Position numbers and translations under genes: made by a program. Shown here one piece after another: positions 5,698 through 9,913 of a DNA stretch of 9,913 nucleotides. The notes under the pieces are model-generated. The model saw only the letters and a list, made by a program, of their open reading frames with translations, ran no database searches and had not been told where the DNA came from. The stretch lies in NCBI GenBank assembly GCA_027623615.1, contig JAQBVH010000071.1, positions 1 to 9,913 on the forward strand, written 5' to 3'. The DNA comes from Planctomycetota bacterium (lineage in GTDB: Bacteria > Planctomycetota > UBA1135 > GCA-002686595). Within the stretch, counting starts at the first letter, position 1, and every line of letters begins with the position of its first letter.

Positions 5698-6012
5698 CTA
5701 CTCCGATGGATCAGCGTCCAGCACGAGGCGATCGAAGCTCCCGTGGAGCAGGAGCGGCTTCGACGGCCAGCCGAGGGGCTTCCCCGTCTGCGCGTCCTCG
5801 CAGCGGGCCAGCTCGATGTCGAAGTTGCCGCTGAGTTCACCGGACTCCGACGCGGTCGTGCGCAGCGTGCCGACGGCGGAATCGTCGGGCCTGCAGCGCA
5901 CCCTGGTGAGGCGCTCCTGGAACACGATCTCGAAGACCACCTGCGTCTCGGGGCTCACGCGACCATTCACGTCGACGACCAGCACGAGCTCTGCGCCAGC
6001 GCGGGGGGCTCG
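5698..6012 (-). pseudogene. Unknown strand-rich protein, N-terminus missing
   Basis: The frame is open from 6012 (after a TGA at 6013-6015) to a TAG at 5698-5700. Good third-position bias is seen from about 5997. The sequence ELVLVVDVNGRVSPETQ, VFQERLTRVRC, SGNFDIELARCED, LLLHGSFDRLVLD is rich in beta-strand pattern. I recognise no family. The first usable start is GTG 5985, in the middle of what looks like a strand, with no -10 box or Shine-Dalgarno. The 5' end therefore appears lost, probably including a signal peptide. It points away from the plus-strand fragment at 6009, also truncated at its 5' end. It lies 72 bases downstream of the methyltransferase gene's start and in the same orientation. 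Confidence 0.55.
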
Positions 6013-6134
6013 TCATCGGCGTGACTTTCGTGAAGACGGGCGTCGAGCACGTGAATCCGCCGGACGACATGCGCATCGGGCGCGATGCACACGTGCTCTA
6101 TCTGGCGCCGGAGCGGCTGCTCGAGACACCTTGA
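6009..6134 (+). pseudogene. C-terminal fragment, possibly RCK_C-like
   Basis: Forty-one codons ending in TGA 6132-6134 show strong G/C third-position bias on the plus strand: LVIGVTFVKTGVEHVNPPDD, then MRIGRDAHVLYLAPERLLE. The pattern (strand, turn with NPP, a short loop, then 'HVLYLA') resembles the last strands of RCK_C (TrkA-C) domains, where 'P-x-x-x-x-I-x-x-G-D-x-L-x-V-x' is typical. The GD pair is not conserved here, so the assignment is tentative. No upstream coding continues in any plus frame; the bases before 6003 belong to the opposite-strand fragment. This is the tail of a gene whose 5' part is absent. Confidence 0.42.
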
Positions 6135-6284
6135 CGCGTCCGCGGGCCCTCCGCGCACCACAGATCCGCAAGACCCTGCCAGGGCGTCGCTCCCCTCAGT
6201 GAGGAGCATGCGTTGCTGCACGACTTCCAGCAGCGTTGCAGAGCAGTCCGGCAGCGACCCTCGAATTCTCCCAGAGTGGGAGGC
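6135..6284. other. Non-coding spacer before the zinc-finger gene
   Basis: No convincing frame is seen on either strand. It holds no strong hairpin or repeat that I could find by eye. The promoter of the zinc-finger gene lies at its right end. Confidence 0.45.
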
Positions 6285-6290
6285 TAGATT
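6285..6290 (+). promoter_or_regulatory. -10 box of the zinc-finger gene (TAGATT)
   Basis: TAGATT is followed by 6 bases (GGTGGC) and then the ATG at 6297, so transcription would begin on the A of the ATG. The GGTGG in between is a weak Shine-Dalgarno look-alike but abuts the ATG too closely (one base) to work well. Confidence 0.55.
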
Positions 6291-6296
6291 GGTGGC

Positions 6297-6590
6297 ATGA
6301 ACCAGACGTGTGGCTTCTGTGGTGCGGCGCGCGAAGCAGTGACGGTTCTGATCGCGGCGGAGCGCACGGCCGTGTGCGCTGCGTGCGTGGCGCGGTTGGT
6401 CGAGGTCGTCCAGGTCGTCGGCGGAGACGACCCGGGGACCAGCAGCGAGCCGTTCGGGGTGTGCGTCTTCTGCGGTGGAACCGAGGGCCCGCGCATCGTC
6501 GGCAGCGAGCGCATCGAGGGGCACCCGGACCCGGTCATCTGCCACGGCTGCGTCGCGACGGCTGCCCAGGCGCTCGGCGGTCAGACCTGA
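6297..6590 (+). CDS. Stand-alone protein with two ClpX-type C4 zinc fingers
   Basis: The protein has 97 residues. Two C4 units follow each other. The first is C5-x2-C8-x18-C27-x2-C30, the same spacing as the zinc-binding domain of ClpX, with the matching G after the second Cys and the VLIA strand. The second is C56-x2-C59-x22-C82-x2-C85. In ClpX this domain dimerises and binds adaptors and substrates. Here there is no AAA+ ATPase, so the protein could act as an adaptor, a decoy or a simple protein-protein binding module; these roles are inference. All eight cysteines are present, so it appears intact. It is cytoplasmic, with no signal peptide or membrane helix. It converges on the minus-strand broken gene, with 10 bases between the two stop codons. 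The last codons contain GGTCAGACC, the inverted form of the repeat word near the tRNA. Confidence 0.8.
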   Translation: MNQTCGFCGAAREAVTVLIAAERTAVCAACVARLVEVVQVVGGDDPGTSSEPFGVCVFCGGTEGPRIVGSERIEGHPDPVICHGCVATAAQALGGQT

Positions 6591-6600
6591 GCGGGGCTGC

Positions 6601-7036
6601 CTACGACGGCGGCTTCCACTTCGACCGGGAGACCACGACCCGGCCCGCGCGCTCCTTCGGGAGGAACGCGAGGAACCGGTCGCGTTGCGACTGCGCAGGC
6701 CGGCAGCGAGGTAGAGGTGCGGCGCGTCGTGGCCGAGCACGGCCTCGCGCACGGCCTCCTCGGCGGCGGACCAGCCGCGGACCACGAGGATCGCGCAGTC
6801 CGAACTCAGCGCGGCGAAGGCACCCGCGAACTGGGGGTCGACGGGGAAGTACGCGCAGCTGGTCTCGGCCACCGCCTTGGTCACGCCGTAGAGTGAGCCC
6901 GCGACGGGGAGGCGCTCCACGTGGACGGGGTGATCCGCGACCTCGAAACGCGAGCCGTCGAGGGGCACGGACGCGCGGCCCTTGGCGAGAGAGGGGCGAA
7001 CTCGAGGACCAGCCCGAGCAGCAGTGAGCAGCCCAC
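6601..7036 (-). pseudogene. Unknown protein gene with two frameshifts
   Basis: Three frames must be joined to read it. GTG 7036 opens a hydrophobic N-terminus (GCSLLLGLVLEFAPLS). The next frame, from about 6985, gives KGRASVPLDGSRFEVADHPV, GSLYGVTKAVAETSCAYFPVD, DCAILVVRGWSAAEEAVREAV and HDAPHLYLAAGL. From about 6700 a third frame gives QSQRDRFLAFLPKERAGRVV and ends in TAG at 6601-6603. Third-position G/C bias is strong in each piece. I do not recognise the family. 'SLYGVTK' recalls the YxxxK region of epimerases, but no nucleotide-binding motif is present, so I do not accept that. The N-terminal start is uncertain because no TANNNT box stands at the leaderless distance. Either decay or sequence error could explain the shifts. 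Confidence 0.55.
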
Positions 7037-7150
7037 CTCGGTTCTGAAACCGCTTGTCCTCTCGGCCGAGGAGCTGGGCCGGATGGCGCGCCGCCAAACC
7101 GAGTCCGCGGCGTCGCGGATTCGCGATCACGCGGCCAGGCCGGCTTCGCA
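7037..7150. other. Non-coding spacer before the permease gene
   Basis: No supported gene is seen. Open frames on both strands lack protein landmarks. The permease promoter lies at the right end. Confidence 0.4.
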
Positions 7151-7156
7151 TAACCT
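7151..7156 (+). promoter_or_regulatory. -10 box of the permease gene (TAACCT)
   Basis: TAACCT is followed by 9 bases and then the ATG at 7166, predicting a leader of about three bases. No Shine-Dalgarno is present in the CTGGCCCCC between them. Confidence 0.5.
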
Positions 7157-7165
7157 CTGGCCCCC

Positions 7166-8965
7166 ATGGAACTCCACGGCTGGATCGCCCTCGGCACTCT
7201 CATCGTCGCCGCCTTCTTCTTCCTGACGCGCCTGGTCGCGTTGGAGATCGTGGCGCTCGCGATCCCTCTCGTGCTCTTCGTCACCGGGACGGTCCCCGAC
7301 GCCGCGACCGCGCTGGTGGGCTTCGGGAACCATGCGGTCATCGCGCTGGCCGCTATCTTCGTCCTGGGAGGGGGGCTCAAGGAGTGCGGGGTGGCCGAGC
7401 TCATGGCGCGCGGCGTGGGCCGTGTCGGCGGGACGAGTGAGCGCCGCTTCGTCGTCGTCGTCTGCGTTTTCGGCGCGCTGCTGTCGGCGTTCACGAGCAA
7501 CACGGCGACGGTAGCGGTGATGCTGCCGGCCATCGTCGCGCTCTCGCGCCGGGCCGGGCTCGCGCCCTCGAGGCTCCTGATGCCCCTCGGCTTTGCGTCG
7601 ATCCTGGGCGGGAACCTCACGCTGATCGGGACGGCGCCCAACCTCCTGGTCTCGGACTACCTGCGCGAGACCGAGGGTCACGGCTTCGGCATGTTCGACT
7701 TCGCCCTCGTCGGCCTGCCCATCGTGGCCGCCGGGATCCTGTACCTGGTGGTCGTGGGGCGTCGCCTGCTGCCGACGCGCCTGCGCGAGGACCGCTTCCG
7801 CGACGCCGACCTGCCCGAGTCCCTCGCCAAGGACTACAACCTCGACGCACTCCTGACCCGCGTGCGCGTGGGCCCCGACTCGCCGCTGGTAGGGAAAACG
7901 CTCGGCGAGACCGGCCTCGGACGCCGCTATGGTCTCAGCGTCCTGCTGGTGGTCCGCAGCGGCCCGCTCGGGGCGCGTTACCGTCGGCCCGGGCAACAGC
8001 TCAGGTTGGAGCGCGGCGACGAACTCTATCTGCAGGGTCCCCGGGCGGCCGTGCAGCGCATGTGCGAGGGGGAGCAGGTCAGCCTGGGCAGCGTGGATGA
8101 CCAGCACCTGGAGCGCGTGCTCGACAACGGCGTCAGCCTGGCCGAGGTCGTCGTCAGCCCGCGCTCCGCCGCCGTCGGGCGGACGATCGTTGACCTGGAG
8201 CTGCGCGGCAAGCATGGCGTCAATGTCCTCGCACTCTGGCGCCGTGGTGAAGCCGTGCAGGAGGACCTGGCACAAACGGCGCTCCAAGATGGGGACACGC
8301 TGCTGGTCGGCGGCCAGGCCGCGCGCATCCGGGGCCTGGAGGGAGACTTCGTCCTGATCACGGGCCTGGGAGAGGCGCGCGACCTGCGCAGGGCGCCGCT
8401 CGCCTTCGCGCTCCTGCTCCTGGCCGTCCTCCCGCCGCTCCTCGGCCTCGCGCCGCTCGCGGTCAGCGCACTCGGCGCCGCCGTGCTCATGCTCGCCACG
8501 GGCTGCGTCAGCCCGGCCAGCATCGCCAGCGCGGTCGAGTGGAAGGTGCTTGCGCTGGTGATCGGCACGCTCCCGCTGGGCCATGCCCTCGAGGCGCACG
8601 CGGTCGCCGCCCGCGCTGCGAGCATCCTGACCGACGTCGCCGCGAGCGCCGGCGCCCCGGCTGTGCTAGGGCTCCTGTTCGTTCTGGCGGCCGGCATCAG
8701 CGTCACGAGCAGCAACGCCGCCGCCGCGGTCATCCTCGCTCCGGTCGCCGCCGAGGCCGCCCGCCTGTCGGGGTTCGGAACGCGGGAAGCGCTGCTCGCC
8801 GTCGCCTATGGCTGCTCCTGCGCCTTCCTGGTTCCCTTCGCGCACCCGTGCAACCTGATGGTGATGGGCCCCGGCGCCTACCGGACCGCGGACTTCCTGC
8901 GCGTCGGCGGCGGGCTCACGCTGGTCGTCGTGGTCGTCGCGGTCACGGGGCTCGCGCTGCTCTAG
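7166..8965 (+). CDS. SLC13/DASS-family permease with two internal RCK_C domains
   Basis: The protein has 599 residues, the normal size for the bacterial SLC13 family members that carry central regulatory domains. The N-terminal membrane half holds the first helices and the reentrant motif T110-S111-N112-T113, then GFASILGGNLTLIGTAPN, the ion/anion-binding signature of this family. Two RCK_C (TrkA-C) domains follow in the cytoplasm at about 228-302 and 313-395, each with the opening V-G-K/R-T and GDELYLQ or GDTLLV turn. The C-terminal half repeats the fold with SSNAAAAVILAP and a PFAHPCNLMVMGPGAY hairpin. The family imports dicarboxylates, sulfate or other anions with sodium. The substrate cannot be told from sequence, and the RCK_C domains suggest ligand gating. 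The second motif reads SSN-A instead of the more common SNT/TNN form. The gene ends in TAG and stands alone, 77 bases before the hydrolase. Confidence 0.93.
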   Translation: MELHGWIALGTLIVAAFFFLTRLVALEIVALAIPLVLFVTGTVPDAATALVGFGNHAVIALAAIFVLGGGLKECGVAELMARGVGRVGGTSERRFVVVVCVFGALLSAFTSNTATVAVMLPAIVALSRRAGLAPSRLLMPLGFASILGGNLTLIGTAPNLLVSDYLRETEGHGFGMFDFALVGLPIVAAGILYLVVVGRRLLPTRLREDRFRDADLPESLAKDYNLDALLTRVRVGPDSPLVGKTLGETGLGRRYGLSVLLVVRSGPLGARYRRPGQQLRLERGDELYLQGPRAAVQRMCEGEQVSLGSVDDQHLERVLDNGVSLAEVVVSPRSAAVGRTIVDLELRGKHGVNVLALWRRGEAVQEDLAQTALQDGDTLLVGGQAARIRGLEGDFVLITGLGEARDLRRAPLAFALLLLAVLPPLLGLAPLAVSALGAAVLMLATGCVSPASIASAVEWKVLALVIGTLPLGHALEAHAVAARAASILTDVAASAGAPAVLGLLFVLAAGISVTSSNAAAAVILAPVAAEAARLSGFGTREALLAVAYGCSCAFLVPFAHPCNLMVMGPGAYRTADFLRVGGGLTLVVVVVAVTGLALL

Positions 8966-9030
8966 CCGACCTCCTGGTCGACCGACTCAAGGTCGCAACG
9001 GATCAAGGATCATCACCCGGGCGGAGGACG

Positions 9031-9036
9031 TATCCT
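9031..9036 (+). promoter_or_regulatory. -10 box of the hydrolase gene (TATCCT)
   Basis: TATCCT is followed by 6 bases and then the ATG at 9043, placing transcription start on the A of the ATG. A GGAGG at 9022-9026 lies upstream of the box and 16 bases from the ATG, too far to serve as a Shine-Dalgarno. Confidence 0.55.
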
Positions 9037-9042
9037 GCTCCC

Positions 9043-9855
9043 ATGCCCCTGCGCGTCGCCTCCGCCCAGTTCCCCGTCAGCGCCGACCTTGCCCAGAACG
9101 CGGACCACGTGCGCACCCAGATCGCCGAGGCGGCGGCCGGGGGCGCGCGCCTGATCGCCTTCCCCGAGACGGCGTTGTCCGGGTACACGCCCACGGAGTT
9201 CCCCTCGCTCGCGACGTTCGACTGGGACGCCCTCACTGGCCACACGGCATCGGTCGCGGACATGGCGCGGACCCATGCCATCTGGGTGCTGGTCGGCTCG
9301 ATCGTCGCCTCGGAGGACTCGACCCGGCCCTTCAACACGGTCCTCGTCTTCGACCCCGAGGGCACGCTCCACGGCCGCTACGACAAGCGCCTGCTCGCCC
9401 AGAGCGAGCTGCGCCACTTCACCCCGGGCGACGCGCCGCTGGTGTTCGAGGTCGACGGGTTCCGCTGCGGCGTCGCGATCTGCCACGAGTGGCGCTACCC
9501 CGAGATCTACCGCGAGTACGCGCGCCTCGGCGCGGACCTGGTCGTGCACTCCTGGTACGACGGCGCCTACGACGACGCGTCCTGGAAGAGCGAGGGCGAG
9601 GACCTGGCCGACGTGATCCCGACCACCACGCGCGGCCACGCGGTCTGCAACCACCTGTGGATCGTCGGCAGCAACACTGCCCGCCCCCACAGCTGCTTCG
9701 CCCCGTTCATCGTGCGTCCTGACGGCGTGCTGCACGCCCGCGGCACCCGCGAGGCGACCGAGGTCGTGGTCGCCGACCTCACCAACCGCGACTCCTTCGC
9801 CGACCCTTCCGGCCACCACCGCCCACGTCTGGTGAGCGACGCGCGCCTGCGCTGA
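9043..9855 (+). CDS. Carbon-nitrogen hydrolase (nitrilase superfamily)
   Basis: The protein has 270 residues with the full catalytic set of the nitrilase superfamily: E42 in FPETALSGY, K115 in YDKRLL, and nucleophile C147 in CGVAICHEWRYPE. The Glu-Lys-Cys triad hydrolyses C-N bonds in nitriles, amides or carbamoyl groups. 'C-H-E-W-R-Y-P-E' with a following acidic residue is typical of amidase-type branches. The N-terminus RVASAQFPV is the usual first strand, and the C-terminal third keeps the N-H-L-W-I-V-G-S-N strand. The protein is slightly short of the usual 280-300 but complete. Substrate is not assignable. It is cytoplasmic, with no signal peptide. It has its own leaderless-type promoter and shares only direction with the permease, so any uptake-then-hydrolysis link is speculative. 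It ends in TGA, and 58 bases without a visible gene follow to the window end. Confidence 0.92.
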   Translation: MPLRVASAQFPVSADLAQNADHVRTQIAEAAAGGARLIAFPETALSGYTPTEFPSLATFDWDALTGHTASVADMARTHAIWVLVGSIVASEDSTRPFNTVLVFDPEGTLHGRYDKRLLAQSELRHFTPGDAPLVFEVDGFRCGVAICHEWRYPEIYREYARLGADLVVHSWYDGAYDDASWKSEGEDLADVIPTTTRGHAVCNHLWIVGSNTARPHSCFAPFIVRPDGVLHARGTREATEVVVADLTNRDSFADPSGHHRPRLVSDARLR

Positions 9856-9913
9856 CGGCGCAGGGTCGGTACAGGCACCCGACGCCACAGGGCGACCGCC
9901 GGGGCTGGCGCAA

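Noticed and set aside
6601..7151. Epimerase assignment of the broken gene from SLYGVTK.
   Set aside because: A YxxxK-like motif alone is weak, and no glycine-rich nucleotide-binding loop or other family landmark is present.
7127..8599. 490-codon minus-strand open frame.
   Set aside because: It is antisense to the permease, low in hydrophobic structure and rich in Arg/Gln/Glu/His, as expected for the complement of GC-rich coding DNA.
8539..9042. N-terminal extension of the hydrolase frame back to 8539.
   Set aside because: The extension overlaps the permease in another frame and is Arg/Gly/Ala-rich. The ATG at 9043 begins the conserved first strand and has a -10 box at the leaderless distance.
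7166..9855. Permease and hydrolase as one uptake-and-hydrolysis operon.
   Set aside because: There is a 77-base gap, the hydrolase has its own -10 box, and nothing links the substrates.
9013..9888. Minus-strand open frame across the hydrolase.
   Set aside because: It is the complement of a gene with an intact Glu-Lys-Cys triad, and no family pattern is seen in it.

Overview
The window is bacterial DNA with high GC (roughly 70 % by eye) and strong G/C preference at third codon positions. It carries a ThuA-like lipoprotein, an arylsulfotransferase-like relic and a serine-rich repeat protein behind a signal peptide. That mix would fit a GC-rich member of Planctomycetota or a similar lipoprotein-rich diderm, but no marker gene settles the lineage. 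Genes are short transcription units on both strands and there is no long operon.

Layout. Left flank (1-2004): a minus-strand secreted protein with 60-residue tandem repeats runs off the left edge. A minus-strand ThuA-domain lipoprotein and a divergent plus-strand SnoaL-like protein follow. Next come an AlkD-family DNA alkylation repair gene with a probable TTG start (2028-2690) and a tRNA-Ser(UGA) (2715-2802). A 23-base repeat that includes the tRNA 3' end lies directly beyond the tRNA. The middle (about 3.0-7.0 kb) is a patchwork of damaged genes around two intact ones. The damaged genes are an arylsulfotransferase-like relic with a frameshift and truncation, an unknown alpha/beta fragment, a methyltransferase gene with two in-frame TAG codons, two truncated divergent fragments whose missing 5' ends face each other near 6000, and a frameshifted minus-strand gene (6601-7036). 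The intact genes are a DUF3592-like membrane protein and a 97-residue protein with two ClpX-type C4 zinc fingers. The right flank (7166-9855) holds two intact genes: an SLC13/DASS permease with two internal RCK_C (TrkA-C) domains, and a nitrilase-superfamily carbon-nitrogen hydrolase.

The most striking shared signal is regulatory. Seven protein starts on both strands (the relic at 3021 included) have a TANNNT hexamer ending 6-8 bases before the start codon, and an eighth has one 9 bases before it. That is the spacing expected of a -10 box when transcription starts at, or within about three bases of, the start codon. This points to widespread leaderless transcripts. The one gene with a clear Shine-Dalgarno sequence (SnoaL-like) has its hexamer 19 bases upstream instead.

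I see no coherent multi-gene defence, biosynthetic or mobile system, and no integrase, transposase or CRISPR array. The genes look functionally unrelated: DNA repair, transport, amide or nitrile hydrolysis, and secreted proteins.
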